Positions 46,130 through 58,195 of a DNA stretch of 64,000 bases are shown here, piece after piece. The stretch comes from Epiperipatus broadwayi (taxonomy: Eukaryota; Onychophora; Udeonychophora; Euonychophora; Peripatidae), in the NCBI GenBank assembly GCA_028023455.1, contig JAQFVV010013365.1, positions 1 to 64,000 on the forward strand, in the 5' to 3' direction. The notes beneath the pieces were generated by a model. The model saw nothing but the letters and a program-made list of their open reading frames with translations. It did no database searches and was not told the origin of the DNA. Position numbers and translations under genes: made by a program. The first letter of the stretch is position 1, and each line of letters starts with the position of its first letter.

Positions 46130-48440
46130 GCCTGTTATATATGATTTTTATTATTTATTATATTTTATAAATATGAGATTTAAAATACCTAAATCTTTTG
46201 ACATTCTATGAATAATATTAAAAGAAGATATGAGTCTTACAAATCATTATACTCATATATATTAGATTCATTCATGTATATATTTGGTTATTATTAAAAT
46301 TAGCATTATAATGATGTTTTGATTGGATACATCAGATGTCAATTAGGCAGTAATGATCTTTTATTATTCTTGAATGAAGACACTGTCCAGTTGATGTTGA
46401 ATCGATATTTCTTAAAATATTGGTTTAATGCTAATTCTAATAACAAGCAAATATATAAATGGACATGTATGAAATATATTTTTCCACCTTCACCAATGAA
46501 AATTTTCATTTTAAAATATATACACATGTGAGTGTAACAAATAAGCTTTCAGCTTTTATCAGTTCATTATGTTTTTGAAATGTGAATATCTCAGATCATA
46601 TTGGCTCATTCTCTATACATGTATTACAAGAAAAAGTCCACAGAAAAAAATGGTCTCTGTTTTTCATTTAAATAACAAGATTAATTCTTAACTCAACTTT
46701 AAAGTCTTTAACTCATCTGCCAATACTTTTCTTAAAATACATGCCTAGTGAGAGAGGATGATTTGTTAGTCTTTAGATAGGGATGGGCTATTGTAGTCAT
46801 GATATAATAGATTCTTAAAACATGAACTTTTAAAGGCTGGTAGTTTTTTTTTTTTTTGGTTACATACATTTTTAGTGCTCTGATCATAAATATATCTGTT
46901 TGTATAAACACATACATATATTTATAATATCAAATAAATGCGCACATAAAAATATATAATATCAAATGCTGAAAGGCAAACAAGTCACTAAAAAATACCA
47001 AATATTCTTAGGAAACATTAAGTTAAATAATTCTCTCATTGATAAATCTTACTTGACAAGTAAGTCATTGTTGATTAATTATTAATTTGCTTTTTCTCAG
47101 TGACTTAATTTTGAATTGGTGTATTATATATATATATATATATTGTAATGGTAAATAAAGATAAGAGGTATTATGGGAGGGGTAGAATAACATCATCATC
47201 CCCCAATATTACAAATATAATGAACCGGAGAGCATCAGCACAAAAAAATACATTATAAACTACAAGTTATTCACCATTCCACACAAACAATTATACGAAT
47301 AATAAGCAATTAATCAATTGTCAACAGTTATGCAATGTGACTGGATTTAAAAGAGGTACACTATAAACTGGCTAATTATCTAGCCATTACCATATTTAAG
47401 CATAATGTAAACAATCATCTAGATGTACATTCTTAAGTTCTAAAGCAACTATAATAAAAAAAAATCTTGATATGTTGATACATGTTGTTCATTATCAATG
47501 CTCTGGTCATATAATACCATTAGTGTCCAGACCAAGTAAAAACTATTTTTTCTAAAATAATATAAAATGTAGTGAATGGTTTATAAAAATGATATCTTTG
47601 CACCATCCAGAAAACTATCTGATGAACTAAACATAAACATAAATTCTTGCATTCACATAACTAACCATTCTTACTCTTTAGAAGAAGATCAAGGTCATAA
47701 GACCTTAGGAATTGTGATTATGAACAATAGAAAGATAAATATAACTGTTTATTGTAATTAGTTTTACTAGGATAAATTTAAAAATTCCTAAAACCCTAAG
47801 CTATTATGAAATCAAGTCACACCCCTTGCTCATTCATAAAACAGTTAGCTGGAGGAATAAAGATGTTAAAACTATTATTTTTAAAACAATTACTTAGTAT
47901 ACCACTATCAACAAAACATACAAAATAAAACATAAAACAAAGAAAAGATATCAGCATGTCAACAAATTTTTAATGACCCTGATAGAGTATCACCCCACAG
48001 GATTTTGCTCAGTCAACTATTCATCTCAGGCAAATAGTGGATTATGATATTGTTTGAAAATTGGCATAATCTTATTGGAAAGAGAGAAATAAGATGAAAC
48101 ACTTGAAACTGGATAATGTAAAAAAATAAATATTTATTTTTCCCTAATAAACCCACCACCATTTGTACTCATGAATAAAACATATTTTATTAAAATAAGC
48201 ATTATGATAAAAGAAACAATTAATAAGTAAATTGATTTAATTTCAATATGAACACCCCCCCCCAATTATCTTCATCCACCCCCGCCCTCCCACACACAGG
48301 TTAAATATTTTGATATGCATATAAATGCATAAGCAACAAAGAAAACTATTTTAAAAAAAAAAAAATTTCCTTTTTTTAAAAAAAAAAATGAAGTGGATAT
48401 GTCTATCTGTGTTAAAAGCATATAAACAACACACACACAC
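46130..48440. other. non-coding DNA
   Basis: (TA)n near 47125-47143, poly-C near 48254 and a CA/TA run at 48428-48454. No gene recognised. Confidence 0.5.
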
Positions 48441-48610
48441 ATATATATATATAATAACGAAACTTAAATATATTCCAAAGAACGGTAAACAATTTATAAT
48501 ATAATATAAATAAAAACTCATAAAGAAATATTTTAGATTATATTCATAATCATTTTCAACTCAACTTTCAAAATGGAATCATCTATTACCAACCGGAAAC
48601 ACATGTCGAT

Positions 48611-49681
48611 TTAAATATCCCACAATTCATTAATCCTAACATTTGCTGACTGTCTGTTTATTATCGTATTTTTATACCTACTAATAAAAACTGCCTCTTT
48701 AATTTTTCTTTTTTCATTATCTCTCTCTTGGCCTAAAATTTTTATTTTGTTTATATCAAAATCAAATTTAAAATTACAATTCCTATCATGATCATAAAAA
48801 ACAGATTCAGTATATAACTTGACTTCATTATTATTATCATTACATATCTGTACATTTTTCAAAACTCTTTTATACAACAATTTATGCTCTTTAATTCTTT
48901 TCTCCATATTACATCTAGATTCCCCCACATATGATAAGTTACACCCACAAAAAATTCTATAAATTACATTACTCACATTATTTTTTTCTAACTTATCTTT
49001 TGAATTATTAACCATTCTATTTAAATTACCCGATCCATAAAATGAAACATTATATATACTATTATAAACTTTTTTCATAAATTTTACTTGATTATTATTA
49101 TAAAAAGGCAAAGAAATCCACTTCTTACTCTCAATTTTTTCATCACCAGTATTCCTATTAATTTTCTTACTAAATTGACAAACCACCTGATAAATTTCTT
49201 TTATATTATAACCCACACTTAATAATTCACTTACATAATTTTCAATATTTTTCTTTTTATCACATGCATATTTACACAAAATATTATTTCTATGTAAAAA
49301 AGACCTAAAACCAGCCATTTTATAATTATGTGGCATTTTAGATAAATATGGAATATACCCTCTCGTTTCAATAGGTTTAATAAACAATTTATAGTCAATC
49401 ATATTATTGTTCCTTGAAATCATCAAATCTAAATATTTAATACTATTATTATATTCTTTCTCCATAGTCCATTTAAGTCCTTTTAATTTATTATATTCAT
49501 CAAAAATTTTATCAATCATTTCTGAAGAAGCACATACAAAAACATCATCCACATATCTTGTATATATCTTAATATTTCCCATAAATATAAATTTGTTTAA
49601 AATCTTTTCTTCATAATAAGACAAAACAAAACTACATAATTGTGCCACCATTGGTAATCCCATTGACCATCCTTTACTCAC
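48611..49681 (-). pseudogene. PLE-C left copy: RT palm/thumb plus GIY-YIG endonuclease
   Basis: 356 codons. Motif B' MGLPMVAQLCSFVLS (residues 7-21), motif C IYTRYVDDVFVC with YVDD at 43-46, motif D IKYLDLMISR (81-90). The GIY-YIG domain is at 239-267: VIYRIFCGCNLSYVGESRCN, then EKRIKEHK, with the PLE-typical cysteines before YVG. The C-terminal endonuclease part has KIKEAVFISR (Glu) and TIINRQ (Asn). A one-base deletion at about 49681 (TATAAG-TGAG here, TATAAGATGAG in the other copy) separates it from the upstream RT part. Its annotated first codon is an internal GTG, so this is the 3' portion of a longer reading frame, not an independent gene. All visible catalytic residues are intact. Confidence 0.9.
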
Positions 49682-50214
49682 TTATAAAATTTACCATTAA
49701 AGGATGCAACAATATTTTGTTCAATAAAATTTAAAGCCTTCATCACAAAACATATTAATTGATTATCAACTTTCTTCTCCAATAAAGCTTGATGAATTAT
49801 CTTAATTGAATCTACCCTATTAATAGATCCATACATCTCAGATACATCCAATGACACCAAAACATCATCACAGTCCAAACTTAAATCTTTAATTTTTTCA
49901 ACAAAATCAAATGATGACATTACAGAATATTTTCCAAATCCAAGTAAATCCTGTAAAATTTTAGCTATATATTTACTAGTCTTATACATAAAAGACCCTC
50001 CAAAATCCAAAATTATTCTAAGTGGATAACCTTCCTTATGTAATTTTACATTAGCAAATACACGTGGACAAATAGCACTTGAAGGATATAATGAATAGTA
50101 CACATTATCATTTATTCCTTTATTCTTTGCCTTTAATAAAATGTTATTAATAAATTTCGTTCTTTCTGAATCCACATTATATTTATCAATCAATTCAAAA
50201 TTTAATTTTTCCAT
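49678..50214 (-). pseudogene. PLE-C left copy: RT fingers and motif A
   Basis: 178 codons. SAICPRVFANVKLHKEGYPL (residues 46-65) followed by RIIL is the fingers region that binds template. DDVLVSLDVSEMYGSI (116-131) is motif A with the catalytic Asp at 123. It ends at a TGA created by the one-base deletion, overlapping the next segment by four bases. The Met at 50214 is near the truncation point, so the native N-terminus is missing: full PLE proteins have several hundred residues before or around this point. Confidence 0.88.
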
Positions 50215-50301
50215 TTGTAAAATAACTCCTTGAACAATTCATTATATTTATCAATCAATTCAAAATTTAATTTTTCCATTTGTAAAATAACTCCTTGAAC
50301 A
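50177..50301 (-). repeat. 59-bp tandem duplication at the PLE-C junction, left arm only
   Basis: The unit from TTATATTTATCAATCAATTC to AACTCCTTGAACA is present at 50177-50236 and 50242-50301. The right arm has one copy. The duplication therefore arose in or after formation of the head-to-head junction. Confidence 0.9.
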
Positions 50302-50329
50302 TATTGTTCAAGGAGTTATTTTACAAATG

Positions 50330-51559
50330 GAAAAATTAAATTTTGAATTGATTGATAAATATAATGTGGATTCAGAAAGAATGAAATTTATTAATAACAT
50401 TTTATTAAAGGCAAAGAATAAAGGAATAAATGATAATGTGTAGTATTCATTATATCCTTCAAGTGCTATTTGTCCACGTGTATTTGCTAATGTAAAATTA
50501 CATAAAGAAGGTTATCCATTTAGAATAATTTTGGATTTTGGAGGATCTTTTATGTATAAGACTAGTAAATATATAGCTAAAATTTTACAGGATTTACTTG
50601 GATTTATAATGTCATCATTTGATTTTGTTGAAAAAATTAAAGATTTAAGTTTCGACTGTGATGATGTTTTAGTGTCATTGGATGTTTCTGAGATGTATGG
50701 ATCTATTGATAGAGTTGATTCAATTAAGATAATTCATCAAGCTTTATTGGAGAAGAAAGTGGACAATCAATTAATATGTTTTCTGATGAAGGCTTTAAAT
50801 TTTATTAAACAAAATATTGTTGCATCCTTTAATGGTAAATTTTATAAGATGAGTAAAGAATGGCCAATGGGATTACCAATGGTAGCACAGTTATGCAGTT
50901 TTGTTTTGTCATGTTATGAAGAAAATATTTTAAACAAATTTATATTTATGGGAAATATTAAGATATATACAAGACATGTGAATGATGTTTTTGTATGTGC
51001 TTCTTCAGAAATGATTGATAAAATTTTTGATGAATATAATAAATTAAAAGGTCTTAACTGGACTATGGAGAAAGAATATAATAATAGTATTAAATATTTA
51101 GATTTGATGATTTCAAGGAACAATAATATGATTGACTATAAATTGTTTATTAAACCTATTGAAACGAGAGGGTATATTCCATATTTATCTAAAGTGCCAC
51201 ATAATTACAAACTGGCTGGTTTTAGGTCTTTTTTACAAAGAAATAATATTTTGTGTAAATATGCATGTGACAAAAAAAATATTGAAAATTATGTAAGTGA
51301 ATTATTAAGTGTGGGTTATAATATAAAAGAAATTTATCTAGTGGTTTGTCAATTTAGTAAGAAAATTAATAGGAATACTGGTGATGAAAAAATTGAGAGT
51401 AAGAAGTGGATTTCTTTGCCTTTTTATAATAATAATCAAGTAAAATTTATGAAAAAAGTTTATAATAGTATATATAATGTTTCATTTTATGGATCAGGTA
51501 ATTTAAATAGAATGGTTAATAATTCAAAAGATAAGTTAGAAAAAAATAATGTAATATAA
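50330..51559 (+). pseudogene. PLE-C right copy: RT with mutated YVDD
   Basis: The frame opens upstream at 50330 (MEKLNFELIDKYNVD) but a TAG at 50441 replaces the Tyr codon of the left copy. An open stretch of 342 codons follows from 50531 to 51559. Motif A DDVLVSLDVSEMYGSI is at residues 44-59 and motif B' MGLPMVAQLC at 113-122. Motif C reads RHVNDVFVC (148-156), so YVDD has become HVND and a catalytic Asp is lost. A 12-base deletion removes four residues before MSSFDF. The frame ends at a deletion near 51550, just before GIY-YIG. Inactive. Confidence 0.9.
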
Positions 51560-51906
51560 TTTATAGAATTGTTTGTGGGTGTAACTTATCATATGTGGGG
51601 GAATCTAGATGTAATATTGAGAAAAGAATTAAAGAACATAAATTGTTGTATAAAAGAGTTTTGAAAAATGTACAGATATGTAATGATAATAATAATGAAG
51701 TCAAGTTATATACTGAATCTGTTTTTTATGATCATGATAGGAATTGTAATTTTAAATTTGATATAAACAAAATAAAAATTTTAGGCCAAGAGAGAGATAA
51801 TGTAAAAAGAAAAATTAAAGAGGCAGTTTTTATTAGTAGGTATAAAAATACAATAATAAACAGACAGTCAGCAAATGTTAGGATTAATGAATTGTGGGAT
51901 ATTTAA
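51560..51906 (+). pseudogene. PLE-C right copy: GIY-YIG endonuclease domain
   Basis: After the frameshift, IIYRIV-like sequence is out of frame. The open segment 51595-51906 starts at the second half: MGESRCNIEKRIKEHK (corresponding to VGESRCN of the left copy), then ESVFYDHDRNCNFKFDINK, KRKIKEAVFISRYKNTIINR and the same C-terminus RINELWDI. Two residues present in the left copy (FDFDI) are missing here. Confidence 0.85.
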
Positions 51907-52063
51907 ATCGACATGTGTTTCCGGTTGGTAATAGATTATTTCATTTTGAAAGTTGAGTTGAAAATGATTATGAATATAATCGAAAATATTTCTTTATAAG
52001 TTTTTATTTATATTATATTATAAATTGTTTACCGTTGTTTGGAATATATTTAAGTTTTGTTAT

Positions 52064-52320
52064 TGTGTTATTAATATTAGTGGACATTTATTTTGTTTTA
52101 TTTATTATATATATCCACCTACAAGTTTCCCAAAAATTACTGTGGGAAAATCGTTCAAAGTATTCAACCCAAAATATTTTATAGAGAAACTAGATAAAAT
52201 ATATGTATTACAAGAAAAATATAAAATATAAATATATAAACAAATAAAATGCATGGCATCATGGCTTATTGATAATAATAAAATAAAAATTAAAAAAAAA
52301 TTGTACCATCCGGCTTCTTT
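52064..52320. other. A/T-rich spacer
   Basis: No gene. A short poly-A stretch ends near 52300. Confidence 0.5.
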
Positions 52321-52324
52321 CTGG

Positions 52325-52900
52325 TTTCTTCATATTAACCATCTCCTGACTTCAAAATGAGTGTGCTATAAAACATGGCGACAAGACAGTGAGGACATCC
52401 CTCTTTTTAGCAGTATATAGACTTTTGAGGTGTACATAATCATTGGCTGGCATTGGTGGTCACATGGCAGCAGATAGAAGGAGCTAGGCTGGTACACTGA
52501 CATGGGGAGTTTACTCCATTGACATCTTAAGGACCAATTCAGTATTTCCATATTTCTCAGCTTTCTATCAAAAATTTTTGTAATAATGGTGGCATCCACC
52601 CCAAGGATCTATCTCACCACTTTGAAGGAACTATAATTTGAAGCTTGTAACAGTTCTCTCTTTTTTTATATAAAGTTCTATATGATTTGTTGACTATAAT
52701 ATTTGTGCCAGTTCAGCCAACACTGTATCATCTGGATACTTCACAGCAGAACTCACACAGCAGACTAAAAATGAATAGAACCAAATATATCAGAGAAGAG
52801 ACTCCCAGCCTTTGTTGACCACTTTTTGTAGCACTCTCAACACAATGCAAATTGAGTATCTCCCCATCACTATTGCATCATCCAACTCTAAATTTATTTT
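52325..52900 (-). pseudogene. LINE RT fragment, CR1/jockey-like
   Basis: Minus strand: SSAVKYPDDTVLAELAQ (about 52755-52702) matches the LINE RT motif C neighbourhood V-K-Y/F-A-D-D-T-x-L, with Pro in place of Ala; both Asp survive. Downstream text (52600-52330) keeps a loose resemblance to the C-terminal part of such RTs but is heavily frameshifted. It is less A/T-rich than its flanks. It differs from the RTE-like LINEs in the window. Family assignment is tentative. Confidence 0.45.
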
Positions 52901-52904
52901 TAGC

Positions 52905-53310
52905 TAATTGATCCCAATAATAGGTACACCTTTTTTTTTATCTTTTATTTCTATCTCTAATTTTTCACTCAGACCCTTTTTATGAAGGAGTTCCATGTAC
53001 CCCAATTTTCTAATTTTGAATACAATGCAAAAGCTTTTTCACTATCTGTTACAAAAGATTATAAATAAAAACAACAAATCTAAAATAAAATCACTCTAGA
53101 TTTTCTTTGCCAATATTGGCATTCAATTACTTTACATTTTTGTTTTTTAAATAAATACAAAGTGGAGGATGATCATCTCCATCCATTAGTGAAAAGTAAA
53201 ATTTGGACATACAATAACAACCTGCATTTGCTTTAACTTATTAACAAAAAAAAAAAAAGATAAACATAAAAAAAAATATAGATGTGCAGAACATTTTCAA
53301 CTGACAATCC

Positions 53311-53312
<2 letters not shown>
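52905..53312. other. A/T-rich non-coding DNA
   Basis: Nothing recognisable. Confidence 0.5.

Positions 53313-53392
<80 letters not shown>
53313..53392. repeat. (TA)n microsatellite
   Basis: About 80 bp of pure TA. Confidence 0.97.
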
Positions 53393-53394
<2 letters not shown>

Positions 53395-54400
53395 ACAGAT
53401 GGCGTTCTACCAAAAACACCGATCAAGCGTATGTTTCGTTTACATAAACGTCAGAGTAGTTAGTATTCACTATCTCTAACTATAATTCCACTTTCAGATC
53501 ATGATTTCAAGCTATTTGCTATTATCAGTGAAAGACAGGAATAAAGAAACTAGATCTAAATACAAACCCTGAGCGTTTATGAAACAATTTCTATTCAGCT
53601 TGCAAGTTTTTTAACTTGCATTTTTGTTTATCATATATATATATATATAAACAATTTAAAAATGCAAATTGGTAGAACTTGCAATAATTAAAAAATAAAT
53701 AAAAAATAATCATATATGATAATTATAAATCATAACTTTTTTAAATTTTTTATTTACCCCTGCATGTAGGTAAAAGTATCTGCATGTCTCACCATGATAT
53801 GCTTATATATAATTTCATACTTTATTTATTACTATAACTTAGATAACATATAAATCTATATACGTACAAGTGGTTGAAGCTTTCACTATAGCCACCTTGT
53901 GCATGGCCACTCCAAGAGTATCTGTCACATTATAAATACAGACATATGGCTACCAAAAAGAGTTTGCTAAGAAAGAAGACTCTGATTACTTTTTGAGACT
54001 TTGTAAAACAAATTCTTAAAATACATTACATATATCTTTGAAGTTACAGCTGTTATTATTGTGTGATTATTCATATCATAAACAAACATGGATGAACTGC
54101 TTACCAACATGCTTCAGTCAGTGTGGTAAGTTTATTGGTGTTTTATCTCCAAGTTTAAAGTCAAAAAAGTACAATTTTAATTTTCTGTTCTGACCGTTTT
54201 TAATTGAAACATCAGTGGAATGTGTGTGAATAATTTTCATTAGATATTTATAATCACAACATACTAAATTAAAATATGTTCTTATTCTCAAAAGGCTGTA
54301 AGGTCACCAGAAAAGAGGGAGATTGATGACTGAAGGGCAGATGACACTAAGAATTCCCTGACTGTGCATCCACACTATCAGTTGATGACCTTTTAGTTAC
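53393..54400. other. A/T-rich non-coding DNA
   Basis: A short (TA)n run lies near 53635. Nothing recognised as coding. Confidence 0.5.
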
Positions 54401-55917
54401 TTACAACTTTAGATCACTTTTAAGTGAAGAAAAATTATATGAATGAGAAAAAGAGTTGTCTTATATTAAATGGAGAGTTGGTGGGCTTAGTGAAATGAGA
54501 GAAAAGCATCAAGAGACAATTGATTTAAAAAATGGACATGTACTTTACTATAATAGTTCAAATATTGGAAGGACAGGAATTAATATAAATAAAAAGAGAA
54601 AGTGCAACATTATGGACATTGGTGGTATATAAGGCAAAATATCAATATTTTTTTAACCAGATACCAAATGCATATAATTTAGATTGATGTCCAATCAGAT
54701 CTCATTATTATAAAATAATTTTTGTTGCACCAAGCAATATTTTAAAATTTTAAAGGGAGATTTTATTGCCAAGAATCATTGAAAGATAAAAGTGTTGTGG
54801 ATAAATTTGGCGATGGTATCAGAAATATGAGAAAATTTATATTTGTGGAGTTTTTGGAAAAAGAAAACTGCATATTATGAATTCTGCCTTTTAAAAAAAA
54901 AATGCTAAATGGAAGTAGATATGGAAATATCCAAATGAAGTTACAGCAGAATTGGATATTTTGATTAAGAAAAGTGATGTATTGAAAAATGTTGAAGATA
55001 ATTGAAATTTAGCTGAGATCAATAAAAAGATAACTTACTCTAATAAGAACAGCAATAAAAAATAACTGGTATGAAAAATCAGCACTTACCAATTAACTTT
55101 TGAAATGAGACAAGAGACTGTATAAAAAAAAAAAAAGAATATAAAAATAATTAAAAATGATTCATTAAAAAAATTGATTATTTGAAGTTTTGTAAAATGT
55201 TTTAAAAAAGAGTTAATAATGATATAAAAAATATAACTGTGAATTGGCAAAGAGAGCTATAAAAAGGAACAAAAAAACTTTCAAAAATATAAAACATCTT
55301 AGTATTGGAAGAAAAATTGTTTTAGTAATAAAAAAAAAAAGATAGAACTATTATTAAAAAAGAATCACATAATGTGTGAAAGAATTCTGCAAAGAATTAT
55401 ATTGTAATAAAGAACAAAAAAAAAAAAAACAAAGTAATTACTACTTTTATAATATGTAAATTGTTAAACATTTTAAATAAAGAGATAAGAACTGAATTTA
55501 AATCTATAAAGAAAGCAAAAGTTCCAGAAAATGATATTGATATCTTAAATAGATGAAGAGATAAAACAAGTTGGCAAAACTATATCTCAAACATCTAAAT
55601 GATAAAGATGTACAAGATAACTGGAAAAATGTAATAGCAATACTGATAATTAAGAAAAGTGATAAGAAGGATATTAAAAATTAGATATCCATCAGTCTAC
55701 ATAAAATCTTTATTAAGATAATTACAATTCAACTACAGAGAATTTTAAATTCAAATTATTCAAAAAATAAGCTGGATTTATCTATAATTACAGTAAAGTG
55801 GACTATATTCAAGTATTAAAAGAAGTTATACAAAGAACCAATGAATATGAGTTGGCATTATGTTTTAAATTTATAGATTATAAAAAGCCATGTAATTCTA
55901 TAAGTATTTCCACAGAA

Positions 55918-56132
55918 CATCACATGATCACCATCTCTTATACTAGCACATAATTGTTATTAAAGAAGACAAAACTCTCCATACAGTAGTGCCACCCTAT
56001 GCCAAACAGAGTAATCAATGGATGACAAAGGCCACAAGACAGAAACTAGTCTGGGGATATTGAATGAATAGGTACTGGATAGGGATTGGTTAGCACAGGG
56101 TGGCACTACTGTATGGAGAGTTTTGCCTTGTT
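55918..56132 (-). mobile_element. hammerhead-family short element, 13-bp TSD
   Basis: It is inserted in the RT of the dead LINE. TATTTCCACAGAA occurs at 55905-55917 and again at 56133-56145 as an exact target-site duplication. The 215-bp insert runs CATCACATGATCACC to GAGTTTTGCCTTGTT and holds GGCCACAAGACAGAAACTAG then TCTGGGGATATTGAATG, a degraded hammerhead 3' half. The ~50-bp ends (ACTCTCCATACAGTAGTGCC) are themselves inverted. Confidence 0.85.
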
Positions 56133-56437
56133 TATTTCCACAGAAATTAAAGTTTTCAAGTGACAAAAGATAGAACTGGGATATTGTCTTAGTCTGAAAA
56201 AATATTTATCAAAATGCACCAGAAATGATTTCATAATGGCATTAAAAAATATATAACAGAATGATTTCATATCTCCAAAAAATTTTACAGCCATTTTGCC
56301 AGAATTTTTTTTTTGTAGATTAAAATACAAAGACAAAGAAGTAAAAATATGTGAAGACTATTTAAAAGCCATCAGATTTTGTAAATAAAGTTGTTTGTAG
56401 AAATAGTGTTTCACAGTTTCAGTAAATGTTGAAATAG

Positions 56438-56756
56438 GCAAAACTCACTATACATATTGCCACACACAGCAACCTAGAGTAATCAATGGATGCCAGAAGG
56501 TTTGTGCATAAAATCTCTAACTAGTGCCTACACATCCAATATTCCCAGACTAGTGCCTACTCATCCAATATCCCCAGACTAGTCTGGGGATATTGAATGA
56601 GTAGGCACTGGATAGGGATTTTTATGCACAAGCCTTCTAGCAATCATTGATTACTCTAGCTTGCTGTGTGTGGCAATATGTATAATGAGTTTTGCCTGTT
56701 TTATTAACAGCTATAAGTAAGCATAAAAAATGGTGATCATGTGATGTTTATTGGCT
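56438..56756 (+). mobile_element. hammerhead-family short element, 15-bp TSD
   Basis: TAAATGTTGAAATAG at 56423-56437 and 56757-56771 flanks a 319-bp insert that starts GCAAAACTCACTATACATAT and ends GGTGATCATGTGATGTTTAT. Inside, ATCCAATATCCCCAGACTAG is followed directly by its inverse, so the copy is a palindrome built from two hammerhead 3' halves and has no core. Confidence 0.85.
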
Positions 56757-57930
56757 TAAATGTTGAAATAGTTATCAGATGTCTGTAAGAAAGTAGGACT
56801 AAAGATAAATGCTAAAAAATGTTCATATGTTCAATGGATTTTGTTAAAAATAAATAAAACTTATTAATCAGTCATGTTCAATGGATTTTGTTATAAAAAG
56901 AAAATTACAATTGATAATCATCAAATAAAAACTTCAAATACCTTGGCCATATCATTATTATAAATGGAAATATATAATTCTAAAATATTTTTTTAATCCT
57001 GTTTTTTAGCAATAATTATAATGGTTCAAAAAATGTTAAAACATTTTTAGTAGCAGAATAGGTTTGAATTTGTAGTAAAGAAGATGTATTTAAAGCTCAG
57101 TGCTTTCAATACTGAGTAATATTATAATCATAGCATTACGTAATTAAAGGAAGGTGAGATCTAAATTTAAAGTTACTTTTGAATATTAAATAATAGATTA
57201 TCATAAAATTGAATTTTTAGGAGTAGATTTACATACTAATGATGAAAGGGGTCACAAGTACCATTTTTTACAAAAGGGGATACTAGAGTCCATTTTATTA
57301 ATGGTGTGATGATCTTTAGCTATTGACCACACCTGAAATTATTCATAGAAATAAACTTGGACTGATTGCTATTGGTACAAATAATTTAGTGTTAAAAAAT
57401 TATGCCAATGTACTTGAAAAGAACGAGTTTTAATAAATGCGTTTTATCAGTTTTTACATATAAATTTGAGATTTGGATAGCTAAGGGATCTTAAGAAATA
57501 AGAAGGGATCAAATTGAAAAGCTTGGGTAGAGAATAATCATATATCAAAACCAGTGAATAAATTCAGAGTCTGAAATGGAGTTGGGTTGAATATATTGTT
57601 ATAGGGGATATAATAAATAGATAGTTGACATCTTAAACTGGACTTAAAGATATAATAAACATACAGAAAAAGCCTATATGTGAGATGGATGAATGAATTA
57701 ATACAGTTTTTTTAGTTTTAATGTGAATAAGAGAAGCTAGGAAGTGGATAAACTGGATTAAATTTGGAGAGACTTCATCTTGCAGTAAATTTATCATGGT
57801 TAAAACTGAAAATTGGTACAATCTGTTTGATATTCATGAAGTATGCAAATAGAAGGACAGAAATAGAAATGTCATGCAAATGAAGTTATTTTAATAAGCA
57901 TATTGATAGTGTTAGTTGACAGAATGTTAA

Positions 57931-58181
57931 AAACAGGCAAAACTCATTATATGTATTACCACACATAGAAAGCTAGAGTAATCAATGGATGCCAGAAGGC
58001 TTGTGCATAAAATCCTCATCTAGTGCCTACTCATCTAATATCCCCAGACTAGTTTCTGGCTTGTGGCCTTTGTCAGTGAGGAGTCTTGGATCTGAGAGTG
58101 CTGCAATATGTATAGTGAGTTTTGCCTGTTTTAATAACAGTTATAAGCAAGCATAAGAAATGATGATCATGTGATGTTTAT
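57931..58181 (-). mobile_element. hammerhead-family short element, ~14-bp TSD
   Basis: TGACAGAATGTTAA (57917-57930) and TGACACAATGTTAA (58182-58195) flank an insert with the same ends as the 56.4-kb copy. It contains a fuller hammerhead on the minus strand: CUGACAA (58076-58070), stem II GGC/GCC with a CACAA loop, GAAA (58056-58053), CUAGUC. Stem I is extended (UCCUCA with UGGGGA, then a distal helix). CUGACAA is best explained as CpG decay of CUGACGA. Confidence 0.75.
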
Positions 58182-58195
58182 TGACACAATGTTAA

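Larger units (their letters stand above)
48455..52063. mobile_element. PLE-C: two head-to-head Penelope-like copies forming a palindrome
   Basis: The left arm (about 48455-50301, minus) and right arm (50305-52063, plus) are near-identical inverted copies joined at CTCCTTGAACA-TAT-TGTTCAAGGAG (50291-50315). Each is 5'-truncated inside the region upstream of RT and runs through RT and GIY-YIG to a shared 3' UTR (CGACATGTGTTTCCGGTTGG, GAATATATTTAAGTTT). The left outer edge abuts (TA)n(CA)n. The arms differ by many point changes and several indels. Head-to-head 5'-truncated pairs are characteristic of PLE insertions. No hammerhead was found in either 3' UTR. Confidence 0.9.
54404..57850 (+). mobile_element. 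RTE-like LINE, dead, with nested insertions
   Basis: Endonuclease text begins near 54404 (VTYNFRSLLSEEKLYE), then ELSYIKWRVGGLSEMREKHQ and ETIDLKNGHVLYYNSSNIG, homologous to the copy at 45.2-46.1 kb. The equivalent of WTWRHPNEG lies near 54910-54950. RT: DNWKNVIAILIIKKSDKKDI (about 55618-55680), an ISLHKIFIKIIT-like stretch, and EVIQRTNEYELALCFKFIDY (about 55820-55880, motif A region with KKP). The C-terminus has VFTYKFEIW (near 57450) and RRDQIEKLG. Order APE-RT with RHPNE/KKSDK-type motifs fits RTE. There are stops and frameshifts throughout. Confidence 0.8.

Noticed and set aside
48611-49681. A stand-alone host GIY-YIG nuclease gene
   Set aside because: It is contiguous with RT motifs, broken from them by one base, and duplicated in the inverted copy; it belongs to the retroelement.
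48455-52063. The PLE-C palindrome as an assembly artefact
   Set aside because: The two arms differ by many substitutions, several indels, a one-sided 59-bp duplication and different inactivating mutations, so they are not the same molecule read twice.
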